From Actinomycetota bacterium (GTDB lineage: Bacteria; Actinomycetota; UBA4738; HRBIN12), in contig JBBECT010000004.1 of the NCBI GenBank assembly GCA_040881665.1, positions 444,303-508,302 of the forward strand: 64,000 nucleotides of DNA. The letters run 5' to 3'. The notes beneath the pieces were generated by a model, which was not told the DNA's origin, ran no database searches, and saw nothing but the letters and a program-made list of their open reading frames with translations. The translations under genes and the position numbers were made by a program. Positions within the stretch are counted from its first letter, which is position 1. Every line of letters begins with the position of its first letter. Of the stretch, positions 53,082 to 62,593 are shown piece after piece.

Positions 53082-53522
53082 ATGAGCGATACCGACATCG
53101 AGATCGGTCCGATCGACTACCTGATCGTCGAATGGCCGGCGGGGAAGCAGCCGTCGGGGGAAGGGATGCCCTTGTTGGTCGACCTGGTCGACCGCGGTCT
53201 GATCCGCGTGCTCGACCTCGCATTCGTTCGGAAGGATGAAGACGGCATCATCTTCGGGCTCGATCTGAACGACATCGATGGCGACCCGACGCTGACGGTG
53301 TTCGAAGGAGTGTCGTCGGGATTGCTCGGGGACGACGACTACCAGGAGGCGGGCGCGGCGATCGAGCCCGGTTGTTCGGCGGCGCTGCTCGTCTACGAGA
53401 ACTCCTGGGCTGCCCCCTTCGCGGGTGCCATGCGCCGCAGCGGCGCCCAGCTGGTCGCGAGCGGCCGTATCCCGGCCAACGCGATCGTCGCAGCGCTCGA
53501 CGAACTCGACGGGAAGGAGTGA
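53082..53522 (+). CDS. DUF6325 family protein
   Basis: The 146-residue protein starts at ATG 53082 after a GAGGGGGG ribosome-binding site. It matches the DUF6325 pattern: IGPIDYLIVEWPAGKQPSGEG, then LVDLVDRGLIRVLDLAFVRKDEDG and GCSAALLVYENSWAAPFAGAMR. Members of this family are common in actinobacteria beside SHOCT-domain proteins, as here. The function is unknown. Confidence 0.85.
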   Translation: MSDTDIEIGPIDYLIVEWPAGKQPSGEGMPLLVDLVDRGLIRVLDLAFVRKDEDGIIFGLDLNDIDGDPTLTVFEGVSSGLLGDDDYQEAGAAIEPGCSAALLVYENSWAAPFAGAMRRSGAQLVASGRIPANAIVAALDELDGKE

Positions 53523-53527
53523 TCTGG

Positions 53528-53800
53528 ATGCCGGGTCTCATCCGAGGGGTCGCACGCACGGCCGCGATCGCCGGGACGGCGACCGCAGTATCGAACCGCG
53601 TAAGCCGGCGCCAGGCGAACCGGTGGGCGCAGCAGGAACAACCGCAGCAGTCCTACGCGCAGGAGCCGGCGCCGCCCGCCGCCGCTCCCGCCCAGGATCA
53701 GTTCTCGAAACTCAAGGAGTTGGGCGAACTCAAGGCATCCGGAGTGCTGACCGAGGCCGAGTTCGAGGCGCAGAAGGCGAAGATCCTCGCCGCCGGGTGA
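53528..53800 (+). CDS. SHOCT-domain protein
   Basis: The 90-residue protein starts at ATG 53528. Its C-terminus DQFSKLKELGELKASGVLT and the following EAEFEAQKAKILAAG form the SHOCT motif, a short helix-turn-helix of the oligomerisation type. The N-terminal part is basic and small-residue-rich (VARTAAIAGTATAVSNRVSR), the middle is proline- and glutamine-rich. It follows the DUF6325 gene by six bases and is almost certainly cotranscribed. Confidence 0.85.
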   Translation: MPGLIRGVARTAAIAGTATAVSNRVSRRQANRWAQQEQPQQSYAQEPAPPAAAPAQDQFSKLKELGELKASGVLTEAEFEAQKAKILAAG

Positions 53801-53835
53801 GACCTGATCGTTTTTAGCCGGGATGGGACGCCGTT

Positions 53836-55467
53836 CTATGGGGTGGGGATCCGCTCCTCGAACGAGCGTTCATCGAGTGCAGCCGCGTCGGATCGATCAT
53901 GGGGATCCGGTTCGGTGTTCCCGGCCGCTTCGCGCTCGGCACCCGACGGCACGTCCCGGAGCATGACCGTAGCGAGCACGGCGATCCCGATGGCCACGAC
54001 CGCCGCGACGGCGGTGCTCACCCGCATCCCTTGGATGAACGCGTCGCGCGCGCTTTCGACCAGCTGCGCGCCGAGCTGCGCGGGGAGCCCGTCGGCGACA
54101 CCGACGGCCGCTCCCAGGGTGTCGCGTGCGATCGTCGCCGCCTGGGAGGGGACGTCCCCTGGCAGCAGGTCGGCCAGCTCGCTCCGATACACGACCGTCC
54201 CGATGCTGCCCAACACCGCGATCCCGAGCGCTCCGCCGAGCTCTGCGCCCGTCTCGGAGATGCCCGAGGCCGCACCCGCCCGTTCGGGAGGCGCCGATCC
54301 CACGATCAGGTCGGTCGTCGCCGTGAACACCGGAGCGAGTCCGAGAGAGATGATCACCGACGCCACGACGAGGATCGAGAGATCGGCGCTGCCGTCCACA
54401 CGGGTCAGGAGCGCCAAACCGGCAGCCCCCATCGCCAAGCCCACGCCGATCACACCGGCGGGCCGGAATCGGCGCAGGATCCGGGGCGCGGCCGTTGACC
54501 CGACGATGAACCCGGCCGCGGAGGGCAGCGACCACATCCCCGCCTCGAGCGGCGAGAGCCCGAGCACCAACTGGAGGTACTGCGCGACGAACAGGAAATA
54601 CCCGAACGCGATGAAGATGCCGAGCATGTTCGTGGCCAGCGAGGCGTTGAACGCCCGGATACGGAACAGGCTCAGGTCGATCATCGGATCGGCGAGGGAG
54701 CGCTGGCGCCGCACGAACACGACGCCCACCACGAGCCCGAACACGATCGAAGCGACCGGAAGCGTCCCGACTCCGTCCTGCGCGATCTCTTTCAGGCCGA
54801 AGATCACCGCGAGGATCGTGACCAGCGACAAGCCCGCGCTCGCGAGGTCGAGCTGGCCCGCATCGGGGTCGCGGTACTCGGGGAGCAGTTTCGGTCCGAG
54901 CACGAGCAGCAGACCCATCACCGGCACCGCCAACAGGAACACCGACCCCCACCAGAACTGTTCGAGCAGCACGCCGCCGAGCACCGGACCGATCGCCCCA
55001 CCGGCCGAGAACCCGGCGATCCAGACGCCGATCGCGATCGTGCGCTGCCGGAGATCGTGGAACATGCTGAAGATGAGGGACAACGTCGACGGCGCCAGTG
55101 TCGCGCCCGCGACGCCCTGCAGTGCCCGCGTCAGGATCAGCATCTCGGCGCTGCTCGAGAACGCGGCGAGCACCGAGACCGCGCCGAAGGCGGTCGCGCC
55201 GATCATCAGCAGCCGGCGGCGGCCGATCCGATCGCCGAGCGTGCCCATCGTGATCAGGCAGCCGGCGACCATGAATCCGTAGATGTCGATGATCCACAGC
55301 AACTGTGCGCTCGTCGGTTCGAGATCCGCGCTCAGCGACGGGACGGCGAGGTGCAGCACCGTCAGGTCCATCGCGTACAGCAAACAGGCGAGGGTGAGCA
55401 CGGCGAGCCCGATCCACTCGCGGCGTCCCGCCTGCGCCGGGGCGACGGTCTCGTTCTCGGGCAACAT
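53836..55467 (-). CDS. MFS drug:H+ antiporter (DHA2, 14-helix)
   Basis: The 543-residue protein shows the major facilitator motifs LLYAMDLTVLHLAVPSL (motif D1), GTLGDRIGRRRLLMIGA (motif A) and GVAGATLAPSTLSLI, and has about 14 helices, typical of the DHA2 (EmrB/QacA) group. It probably exports organic cations or antibiotics. The C-terminal tail is acidic. It diverges from an ECF sigma factor gene across 89 bases. Confidence 0.92.
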   Translation of the reverse strand: MLPENETVAPAQAGRREWIGLAVLTLACLLYAMDLTVLHLAVPSLSADLEPTSAQLLWIIDIYGFMVAGCLITMGTLGDRIGRRRLLMIGATAFGAVSVLAAFSSSAEMLILTRALQGVAGATLAPSTLSLIFSMFHDLRQRTIAIGVWIAGFSAGGAIGPVLGGVLLEQFWWGSVFLLAVPVMGLLLVLGPKLLPEYRDPDAGQLDLASAGLSLVTILAVIFGLKEIAQDGVGTLPVASIVFGLVVGVVFVRRQRSLADPMIDLSLFRIRAFNASLATNMLGIFIAFGYFLFVAQYLQLVLGLSPLEAGMWSLPSAAGFIVGSTAAPRILRRFRPAGVIGVGLAMGAAGLALLTRVDGSADLSILVVASVIISLGLAPVFTATTDLIVGSAPPERAGAASGISETGAELGGALGIAVLGSIGTVVYRSELADLLPGDVPSQAATIARDTLGAAVGVADGLPAQLGAQLVESARDAFIQGMRVSTAVAAVVAIGIAVLATVMLRDVPSGAEREAAGNTEPDPHDRSDAAALDERSFEERIPTP

Positions 55468-55556
55468 GTGCTACCTCCTGGTCGTCGGTCTCAGCTATGA
55501 GACGGCCGGCGTCTCCCGGATTCATCGGTGGCGCGACCGCCTATCATGGGCGTTCT

Positions 55557-56543
55557 GTGGTCGATGACACGAAGACGCTGGCATCCGAAGACCTCGAGCT
55601 CCAGCTCGAGCACCACCGGGTGGAGCTGACCGCCTACGCCTACCGCATGCTCGGCTCGGCGTTCGAAGCCGAGGACGCCGTTCAGGAGGCGTTGCTCCGC
55701 GCGTGGCGGAGCTTCGATCGTTTCGAGGGTCGTTCTGCGCTGCGCACCTGGCTCTATCGGATCACGACCAACGTGTGCCTCGACGTCCTGAGCGGCAAGG
55801 AGCACCGGGCTCGCCCGATGGATCTGGCGCCGCCGAAGACGGCCGACGCGCAGCTCGGCGAGGCCTTGCCGGAGGCGACGTGGATCCTGCCGGTGCCCGA
55901 CGAGCGTGTTCTGCCCGCGGCGAGCGATCCGGCCGACGTGGCCGAGTCGCGCGAGTCGATCCGGCTTGCCTTCATCGCGGCGCTGCAGCATCTCCCGCCC
56001 CGCCAGCGCGCGGTGCTGATCTTGCGCGAGGTTCTGCGATGGAAGGCGTCCGAGGTCGCGGAGCTCCTCGACACCTCGGTGGCTTCGGTCAACAGCGCGT
56101 TACAGCGAGCTCGGACCACCCTCGCGTCGGCGCACGCGGATGCGATCGAACCGATCGATCGCATGGACGAGTCGCAGCGCGTGCTCCTGGATCGCTACGT
56201 GGATGCGTTCGAGCGGTACGACATGGACTCGCTGACCTCGCTCCTGCGTGAGGACGCCGAGTGGTCGATGCCTCCCTACGAGCTCTGGCTGCAGACCCAC
56301 GACGACATCCGCGCGTGGTGTCTCGGGCCCGGCATCGGCTGTCGCGGTTCGCGTCTGATCCCGACCGCGGCGAACGGCTCGCCGGCCTTCGGGCAGTACA
56401 AGCCCGACCCCGGCGGCGGGCTCGAGCCGTGGGCCCTCCAGGTGCTCGAGCTCTCAGGAGGCCGGATCACCGGGATCACGTTCTTCCTGGACACGCCTCG
56501 GCTGTTCCCGCTCTTCGGTCTGCCCGACCGGCTCGACGCCTGA
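55557..56543 (+). CDS. ECF sigma factor with SnoaL-like C-terminal domain (TIGR02960-like)
   Basis: The protein has 328 residues from GTG 55557. Region 2 is AYRMLGSAFEAEDAVQEALL and RAWRSFDRFEGRSALRTWLYRI, and region 4 is LPPRQRAVLILREVLRWKASEVAELLD with VASVNSALQRAR. From about residue 200 the chain is a NTF2/SnoaL-like domain (LLREDAEWSMPPYELWLQ). This architecture matches the TIGR02960 sigma group, in which the fused domain may replace an anti-sigma factor. It is divergent from the MFS gene. Confidence 0.93.
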   Translation: MVDDTKTLASEDLELQLEHHRVELTAYAYRMLGSAFEAEDAVQEALLRAWRSFDRFEGRSALRTWLYRITTNVCLDVLSGKEHRARPMDLAPPKTADAQLGEALPEATWILPVPDERVLPAASDPADVAESRESIRLAFIAALQHLPPRQRAVLILREVLRWKASEVAELLDTSVASVNSALQRARTTLASAHADAIEPIDRMDESQRVLLDRYVDAFERYDMDSLTSLLREDAEWSMPPYELWLQTHDDIRAWCLGPGIGCRGSRLIPTAANGSPAFGQYKPDPGGGLEPWALQVLELSGGRITGITFFLDTPRLFPLFGLPDRLDA

Positions 56544-56819
56544 TCCCTCCTCGCACGGCAGCACGTCGCGCAGCCCCATCAACTCGGTCAGATCCCGGAG
56601 TTCCCCACAGACGTCGCGGAATCGGATCGACCGGCCGAGCCGAGCGGCGGTCAGTTGCAGCCGGGCCAGAGCGTCGACCGTGACCGCATCGGGATCGACG
56701 AGCGCACCCACGTCGCACACGATGGGGCCGGGCGCGTCCTCCAGGAGCAGGCGGAGGCGCTCACAGAGCACCGGGATCGCGGCCCGAGCGATCCGGCGAT
56801 CAAGGGGGAGGAGCCTCAT
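56454..56819 (-). CDS. STAS-domain protein
   Basis: The 121-residue protein from ATG 56819 has the STAS pattern GPIVCDVGALVDPDAVTVDALARLQL, where D and S/T positions match anti-sigma-factor antagonists, and later GRSIRFRDVCGELRDL. The typical phosphorylated serine is replaced in this stretch, so regulation may differ. Its 3' end overlaps the 3' end of the sigma factor gene by 90 bases on the other strand. Confidence 0.72.
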   Translation of the reverse strand: MRLLPLDRRIARAAIPVLCERLRLLLEDAPGPIVCDVGALVDPDAVTVDALARLQLTAARLGRSIRFRDVCGELRDLTELMGLRDVLPCEEGSGVEPVGQTEEREQPRRVQEERDPGDPAS

Positions 56820-57009
56820 GCATGGTTCGGTAGGTGGACGGTGTGCATGCGCCGATGCCGCGGACGGATCCTGAGGCTGGGTCAATCGCCGGTCTCCCTT
56901 CGCACGGTCCCCCCGGGAACTCGGACGGGTTCCAGGTTCGAAACTCGTCGGTACGCACACGTTGGTTCGGCCGCTGTGCGTGGTGACCTGGGCTTGCTAC
57001 GGTCGGTCG

Positions 57010-57804
57010 ATGCGCAGCACCGACGCCGTGGACCGGGTTGCCCGCGTCCTTGACCTGCTCGCCGATTCCCCGGACGGGATGGGGGTCTCGGAGGTCGCGG
57101 ACGCGCTCGGGGTGCACAAGGCGACCGCCTCGCGGCTCCTCGGGACCCTCGCGGTCCGGGGGCTCGTGGATCGCACGCCCTCGCGCCGGTATCGGATCGG
57201 CGTCGGCATGGTGCGGTACGCGGCGAGCGCCGTGCCCGAGCTCGGCGGCGTCAGCCGCGCGCGACCGGAGCTCGAAGCGCTGTCGGCCGCGACGAACGAG
57301 ACGGTGAGCATCGGTGTGCTCGACGGTCGCGACGTGCTCTACATCGATCAGGTGACCGGGTCCCAGCGTGTCGTCTTCGCCGACTGGGCGGGGCGCCGAT
57401 CGCCGGCGCATTGCAGCTCCAGCGGCAAGGTGCTCCTCGCGCACCTGCCCGTGGACGAGCTCGAACGGTTCCTCAGCCGCGGGCTCGACGCCCGCACCGA
57501 GCGCACGATCACCGATCCGGACGAGTTCCGGGATCGGCTCGAGGAGATCCGGCGCCGCGGCTACGAGCGGACGGTCGGCGAGCTCGAGGAAGGCCTCAGC
57601 ACGGCGGCCGCCCCGATACGGTCCCGGGGGCGCGTCGTTGCGGCCGTCAGCGTCGGTGGGCCCAGCGCCCGCCTCCCAGCGCGGGAACTCCCTCGCCTGG
57701 GCAAGCTCGCGATCGGGACCGCCCGCGTGATCGGCCGTCGACTGGAAGCGAGCGGGGGGGACGCCTTCGAGGTCCACGATCGAGCACACGGTTCCGCCCG
57801 ATGA
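57010..57804 (+). CDS. IclR-family transcriptional regulator
   Basis: The 264-residue protein starts at ATG 57010. The N-terminal winged helix (about residues 5-65; LDLLADSPDGMGVSEVADALG, VHKATASRLLGTLA) is followed by the IclR effector domain (LDGRDVLYIDQVTGSQRV, then SSSGKVLLAHLP and GELEEGLSTAAAPI). Regulators of this family bind palindromes near their own gene; a perfect inverted repeat lies at 57817-57833. It probably controls the operon starting at 57901. Confidence 0.93.
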   Translation: MRSTDAVDRVARVLDLLADSPDGMGVSEVADALGVHKATASRLLGTLAVRGLVDRTPSRRYRIGVGMVRYAASAVPELGGVSRARPELEALSAATNETVSIGVLDGRDVLYIDQVTGSQRVVFADWAGRRSPAHCSSSGKVLLAHLPVDELERFLSRGLDARTERTITDPDEFRDRLEEIRRRGYERTVGELEEGLSTAAAPIRSRGRVVAAVSVGGPSARLPARELPRLGKLAIGTARVIGRRLEASGGDAFEVHDRAHGSAR

Positions 57805-57816
57805 ACAGTCGTGACG

Positions 57817-57833
57817 GTTGCCCTCAGGGCAAC
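57817..57833. promoter_or_regulatory. Perfect inverted repeat, candidate IclR operator or terminator
   Basis: GTTGCCC-TCA-GGGCAAC is a 7-bp perfect stem with a 3-base loop, 12 bases after the IclR stop and 67 bases before the next start. There is no T-run. It could terminate the IclR transcript or be the operator for the downstream operon. Confidence 0.5.
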
Positions 57834-57900
57834 GATTGGCTGGTCCGCCGGTTCCGGTCGGCGTAGCGTGTGCCGACCGCGAACGAGGGAGTCACGAGGG

Positions 57901-58869
57901 ATGATCACGCCGGGTCCGAACCCCTTCGACGCAGAAGGAGCGTGGCTCAAAGCCGCCTTGCACACGCACACGATCGCCTCCGACGGCGATCTCACGCCCG
58001 AGGCACACGTCTACCACCACGAGTGGGCGGGTTTCGACGTCCTGGCGATCACCGACCACTGGACGATCACGTCCCGGCCGTCGACCGAGCACCTGCTCGT
58101 GATACCGGGAGCCGAGCTGGCCGTCGATCCGATCGCGAAGGGCCGCTACACCGAGATCCTCGCGGTCGGCATCGAAGACATCCCGGAGGATCCCGGGGGC
58201 GATCGCGCGTACTGGGAGCCGATCGCCAACTATGAGTTCAAGACGTTCCCGGACCTGACGACCGCCGCCGCGAACATCAACGGGCAGGGCGGGATCGCCT
58301 TCGTCGCGCACCCGTACTGGAGTGGGCTCCCCCCGGAGATCGTCTTGGAGGCCGAGGGCCTCGCGGGCCTCGAGCTGTACAACTCCAGCGCGCACCGGGA
58401 GACCGGGCGAGGAGACTCCTCGTACGTGTGGGATCTCGCGCTCGACTCGGACAAGTTGCTCTTCGGGTTCGCGACCGACGACTGTCACTACCCCGGGTTC
58501 GACATCGGAGATGCGTGGACGATGGTTCGCGCACCGGAGCGATCTCGGGAGGGGGTGCTCGAGGCGTTGCGGACCGGGCTCACCTACGCATCGTCGGGGC
58601 CCGCGATCCACGGCGCGCACCGCGACGGCTCGGTGGTGGATGTGCACTGCAGCCCTGCGGCGTCGGTCCTGATGCGTGCTCGATGGGAGCTGGGATGGGG
58701 CGTGGGCGCCGGATCGCGCGGCCGGCAAGAGGAGGCACGCATCCTCGAACGAGACGATCACGGCGCGATCGTTCGGGCCCGGTTCGAACCCGAGGAGACG
58801 GAGCTGGGCTACGTGCGCGTCCAGGTGACCGACGCATCGGGACGTTCGGCATGGACCAACCCTCTATGA
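57901..58869 (+). CDS. PHP-domain phosphoesterase
   Basis: The 322-residue protein has the PHP signature KAALHTHTIASDGDLTP with paired histidines, then DVLAITDHWT, a third motif GIAFVAHPYWS and DDCH in the last. These coordinate a metal cluster as in PHP hydrolases. It is the first gene of an operon with an importer and an inositol-monophosphatase-type enzyme; phosphate ester cleavage of an imported compound is a fitting but unproven role. The tail from about residue 220 may be a small beta domain. Confidence 0.88.
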   Translation: MITPGPNPFDAEGAWLKAALHTHTIASDGDLTPEAHVYHHEWAGFDVLAITDHWTITSRPSTEHLLVIPGAELAVDPIAKGRYTEILAVGIEDIPEDPGGDRAYWEPIANYEFKTFPDLTTAAANINGQGGIAFVAHPYWSGLPPEIVLEAEGLAGLELYNSSAHRETGRGDSSYVWDLALDSDKLLFGFATDDCHYPGFDIGDAWTMVRAPERSREGVLEALRTGLTYASSGPAIHGAHRDGSVVDVHCSPAASVLMRARWELGWGVGAGSRGRQEEARILERDDHGAIVRARFEPEETELGYVRVQVTDASGRSAWTNPL

Positions 58870-58918
58870 GGAACGGATCGATCGAGGCGGCGACGACGAG
58901 GCGAAAGGAACGGGTGCG

Positions 58919-60712
58919 ATGAGGCGAGCAGTGGTCCTGATGATGGCGGTCTTCACGACACTGGCGATCGCGGGTGCTGCGCTGGCGCAGAGCCCCAGCG
59001 ACACCGACGAGCAGAGCTCGCTGAACGTGGGGCTCACCTACGACCTGTACACCTCGAATCCGCTGCGCGCCTGTGGCTGCGGTGCCGAGTACGAGTGGCT
59101 GGCACTGAACTACGACCTGCTGATCCGGTTCGACGAGCAGACGCTCGGACCGGCCCCGGGACTCGCCGAGGAGCTGCCCACGGAGGAGAACGGCGGCATA
59201 TCCGAAGACGGGATGACCTACACGTTCAAGATCCGCGAGGGCGTGACGTGGCACGACGGTGAGCCCCTCACCGCGCACGACGTCGCCTTCACCTACGAGT
59301 TCGTCCTGAACAACAAGATCGGAGCGTTCGACAACTACCTGCCGTTCGATCCGACCTTCGAGGTCCCCGACGACCACACCTTGATCTGGCACATGAGCGA
59401 ACCGAACCTCTCGCCCCTCGCGCCGCCGTGGATCCCGATCCTCCCCGAGCACATCTGGTCCGAGTTCGACGGCGACAAGGAGGCAGCGCGCGCGTTCGAG
59501 AACGTCCCGGCGGTCGGTTCGGGCCCGTTCCAGCTCGTGGAATGGAAGGACGGGCAGTTCTGGCGTGTCGAGGCGAACGAGGACTACTGGGACGGTGCGC
59601 CGAAGGTCGACGAGATCGTGTTCCGCGCGTTCGACAACCAGGAGACGATGTCGCTCGCGTTGCGCGACGGCGAGGTCGACGTCGTCTCCGGACTGCTCCC
59701 GACCCTCGCTGAGTCGGTCGCGGAGCAACCCGACATCGACGTCCATGAGTCGGCGGGGCGTGGGTTCCTGAACTTCGCCTTCAACTTCGGCGGGCAAGGG
59801 GACAGCGCGACCAACCACCCCGCGATCAAGGACGTGGAGGTTCGCCGGGCCATCGGACACGCGATCGACAAGCAGGCGCTCGTCGATCGGGTCCTGCTCG
59901 GCTACGGGGAGGTGGGGACGGGACTGATGTCCACATCGAGTCCCTGGCATTGGGAGCCGGAGGAACCACGCGGGTTCGATCTCGAGCTGGCGAACCAGAT
60001 CCTCGACGACGCGGGATACGAGGACACCGACGGGGACGGGGTACGGGAGATGCCGGGCGGCGGCGAACCGCTCGAGTTCGAGGTCTTCGCAGCCAGCAGC
60101 GTTCCCTCGGCGCCTCCGACCGCCAAGCTGATCGCGTCCTGGGTCGCCGAGATCGGCATCGAGTTGATCGTGCGACCGGTCGGAGACGGTGTGATGAACA
60201 AGGTATGGGGCGAGGGCTCGTTCGACGCGTACCTGTGGGGCTGGTATCCGGACCCGGATCCCGACTTCATCCTGTCGGTGTTCACGACCGCGCAGTGCGG
60301 GAACTGGAGCGACGGCTGCTATTCCGACCCGGCGTACGACGAGATGTACGAGGAACAGAGGCTCGCAACGACAGTCGAGGAGCGTCGCGAGGTCGTCGAT
60401 CGGATGGAAGAGCACCTGTACGAGAACGTCGCGGAGGACATCCTCTACTACGAGGGCGGTCTCGAAGCCTATCGGACCGACACGTTCACGGGCTATTCGC
60501 CGTCGCCGGAGCCTGACGGCTACCTCGTGTTCGGCTACCTGCCCTACCAGTACATGGACATCGAGCCGCTGACGGCGGCCGACGGAACGGATGCCGAGGC
60601 GGGGTCCGACTCGATCCCGCTGTGGATCTGGGCCGCAGCGGCGATCGGCGTCGTGGCGATCGTGCTGGTGATCGGAAGGGTGCGCAAGGGCCGGGAGGAC
60701 GATCGCATCTGA
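58919..60712 (+). CDS. Peptide-type ABC importer, substrate-binding protein (second copy)
   Basis: The 597-residue protein has a signal peptide (residues 1-23, ending AALA), the SBP family 5 pattern GLAEELPTEENGGISEDGMTYT, FKIREGVTWHDGEPLTAHDVAFT, and EVRRAIGHAIDKQALVDRVL. As in its paralogue at 4307, there is no lipoprotein cysteine and a C-terminal helix (about 567-586, LWIWAAAAIGVVAIVLVIG) with a basic tail would hold it in the membrane. Start ATG 58919, 49 bases after the PHP gene. Confidence 0.92.
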   Translation: MRRAVVLMMAVFTTLAIAGAALAQSPSDTDEQSSLNVGLTYDLYTSNPLRACGCGAEYEWLALNYDLLIRFDEQTLGPAPGLAEELPTEENGGISEDGMTYTFKIREGVTWHDGEPLTAHDVAFTYEFVLNNKIGAFDNYLPFDPTFEVPDDHTLIWHMSEPNLSPLAPPWIPILPEHIWSEFDGDKEAARAFENVPAVGSGPFQLVEWKDGQFWRVEANEDYWDGAPKVDEIVFRAFDNQETMSLALRDGEVDVVSGLLPTLAESVAEQPDIDVHESAGRGFLNFAFNFGGQGDSATNHPAIKDVEVRRAIGHAIDKQALVDRVLLGYGEVGTGLMSTSSPWHWEPEEPRGFDLELANQILDDAGYEDTDGDGVREMPGGGEPLEFEVFAASSVPSAPPTAKLIASWVAEIGIELIVRPVGDGVMNKVWGEGSFDAYLWGWYPDPDPDFILSVFTTAQCGNWSDGCYSDPAYDEMYEEQRLATTVEERREVVDRMEEHLYENVAEDILYYEGGLEAYRTDTFTGYSPSPEPDGYLVFGYLPYQYMDIEPLTAADGTDAEAGSDSIPLWIWAAAAIGVVAIVLVIGRVRKGREDDRI

Positions 60713-61680
60713 GCGGGGTACGCGGGTACGTCCTCCGCAAGATCCTGGGGGCGGTCGGCACCCTGCTCTTCGTGCTGCTGTTCAATTTCGTCCTGTTCCG
60801 AGTGATGCCCGGGAGCCCGGTCGACACGATCGCTCGCAACCAGCGGCTGTCGCCGACCGAGACGCAGGAGCTGATCGCCGATTTCGGCCTGGATCAGCCG
60901 GTGATCACACAGGTCCCGATCTACCTCTGGGACACGATCCGCGGCAACCTCGGCTCGTCGTTCACGTCGGGCCGTCCGGTCACCTCGGTGATCGCCGGCA
61001 GGGTCTGGCCCACAGTGATCCTGCTGCTTCCGGCGACGATCCTCTCGGTGGTGATCGGAATCTGGGCGGGGATCCATGCGGGTTGGAGCCGCGGGACGCG
61101 GCGCGACGTCGGCACGGTCGGGTCCTCACTGTTCCTGTATTCGATCCCCGAGGGATGGCTGGGGATGGTGCTGCTCGTCGTGTTCGGCACGATGCTCGGC
61201 ATCTTCCCGCTGGGGGGATACGTGTCGAGTCCCCCGCCCGAGGGAGCCGCCTACATCGCCGACGTGATGACCCACGCGTTCCTGCCGGTCCTCACCCTGA
61301 CGCTCGCCTACATCGGCGAGTACGTCCTGGTGATGCGCTCGTCGATGGTGGAGATCGCCGGCGAGGACTACCTGCAGACGGCGCGAGCGAAGGGGTTGCA
61401 GGACCGGGACGTGCGGCGGCGCCATGCGGTGCCCAACGCCCTGCTTCCGATCGTGACCCTCGTGTTCTACAGCTTCGGGTACATCCTCGGCGGGACGGTC
61501 GTGATCGAAGGGATCTTCAACTGGCCCGGCCTCGGGGTGCTCACCTATCAGGCGATCGACAATCAGGACTTCCCGGTGATCCAGGGCGTGTTCCTGTTCT
61601 CGAGCGTACTGGTGATCCTGTTCAATCTCGCCGCGGACCTGTCCTACGGCTACATCGACCCCCGGGTCCGGGAGGCCTGA
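60709..61680 (+). CDS. Peptide-type ABC importer permease (DppB-like), unusual start
   Basis: The 323-residue permease matches DppB (FNFVLFRVMPGSP, coupling loop LQTARAKGLQDRDVRRRH). Its paralogue starts with M-SGRGYALKK at a GTG; here the corresponding codon is CTG at 60709, overlapping the upstream TGA by two bases. No ATG, GTG or TTG lies nearby in frame, and GGGAGG sits ten bases before, so CTG is the likely start. A missing base is an alternative. Confidence 0.85.
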   Translation: MSGVRGYVLRKILGAVGTLLFVLLFNFVLFRVMPGSPVDTIARNQRLSPTETQELIADFGLDQPVITQVPIYLWDTIRGNLGSSFTSGRPVTSVIAGRVWPTVILLLPATILSVVIGIWAGIHAGWSRGTRRDVGTVGSSLFLYSIPEGWLGMVLLVVFGTMLGIFPLGGYVSSPPPEGAAYIADVMTHAFLPVLTLTLAYIGEYVLVMRSSMVEIAGEDYLQTARAKGLQDRDVRRRHAVPNALLPIVTLVFYSFGYILGGTVVIEGIFNWPGLGVLTYQAIDNQDFPVIQGVFLFSSVLVILFNLAADLSYGYIDPRVREA

Positions 61681-61681
61681 G

Positions 61682-62593
61682 ATGGCGCAGGAGGCTGCTC
61701 CCTCGTTCGGGCGCTCGGCCGCGTGGGTCCGGCGACGCCGGGCGTTCACGGCGTTCGTCACGGCGTTCCGCACGAACCGGATGGGGTTGGCGGGGTTCCT
61801 GATCCTGGTGTTCTTCGTGGCGGTGGCTCTCCTCGCTCCGCTGCTCGCCGACGAGAGCGGGACGCAGGAGGCGTTCGCGACGGGGATCCCCTTACAGGAG
61901 CCGAGTGCCGCCTTCCCGCTGGGAACCGACAATTTCGGCCGCTCGGTGCTCACGCTGACGATCTGGGGATCGCGGGTCTCGTTGCTCGTCGGGCTCGCAG
62001 CGGCGGCGATGACGGCGATCATCGGCACCTCTGTCGGCGTGACCGGCGGCTACGCAGGCGGACGCACCGACGGGGTCTTGAACGCGGTGTCGAACTGGTT
62101 CCTCGTGATCCCGTGGATCCCACTCGCGATCGCGCTCGCCTCGATCCTCGGCCCGACCCTGCTCAACGTGATCATCGTGATCGGGATCACTTCCTGGGCG
62201 CCGACGGCTCGACTCGTCCGCGCGCAGACGTTGACCGTCAAGCAGAGCCTGTACGTCGAGCGGTCGCGCGCGATCGGTTCGCGCGAATCGGCGATCGTGC
62301 TGCGGCACGTGCTGCCCAATCTGATGCCGGTCATCCTGGCGAACACGGTGCTCGCCGTCGCGCTCGCGATCCTGTCGGAGACCACCCTGGCGATCCTGGG
62401 TCTCGGGGACGTGAACAACGTGTCGTGGGGAACGATCATCTACGAGGCGTTCGCCAACGGCGCGATCAGCACCGGCGCATGGTGGTGGCTCCTGCCACCG
62501 GGACTGTGCATCGTGCTCGTCGTCCTCGCGTTCACGATGTGCGGATATGCGGTGGAGGAGATCCTCAACCCACGGCTCCGGGAGCGGAATTGA
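61682..62593 (+). CDS. Peptide-type ABC importer permease (DppC-like)
   Basis: The 303-residue protein begins at ATG 61682 with a basic N-terminus and first helix (MGLAGFLILVFFVAVALLAPLLAD), followed by LGTDNFGRSVLTLTIWGSRVS and the coupling loop YVERSRAIGSRESAIVLRHVL. It completes the channel with the preceding gene. No ATPase gene follows; the next gene is an IMPase-like enzyme overlapping its stop. The ATPases of the 8038-10025 system are the only ones in view. Confidence 0.92.
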   Translation: MAQEAAPSFGRSAAWVRRRRAFTAFVTAFRTNRMGLAGFLILVFFVAVALLAPLLADESGTQEAFATGIPLQEPSAAFPLGTDNFGRSVLTLTIWGSRVSLLVGLAAAAMTAIIGTSVGVTGGYAGGRTDGVLNAVSNWFLVIPWIPLAIALASILGPTLLNVIIVIGITSWAPTARLVRAQTLTVKQSLYVERSRAIGSRESAIVLRHVLPNLMPVILANTVLAVALAILSETTLAILGLGDVNNVSWGTIIYEAFANGAISTGAWWWLLPPGLCIVLVVLAFTMCGYAVEEILNPRLRERN

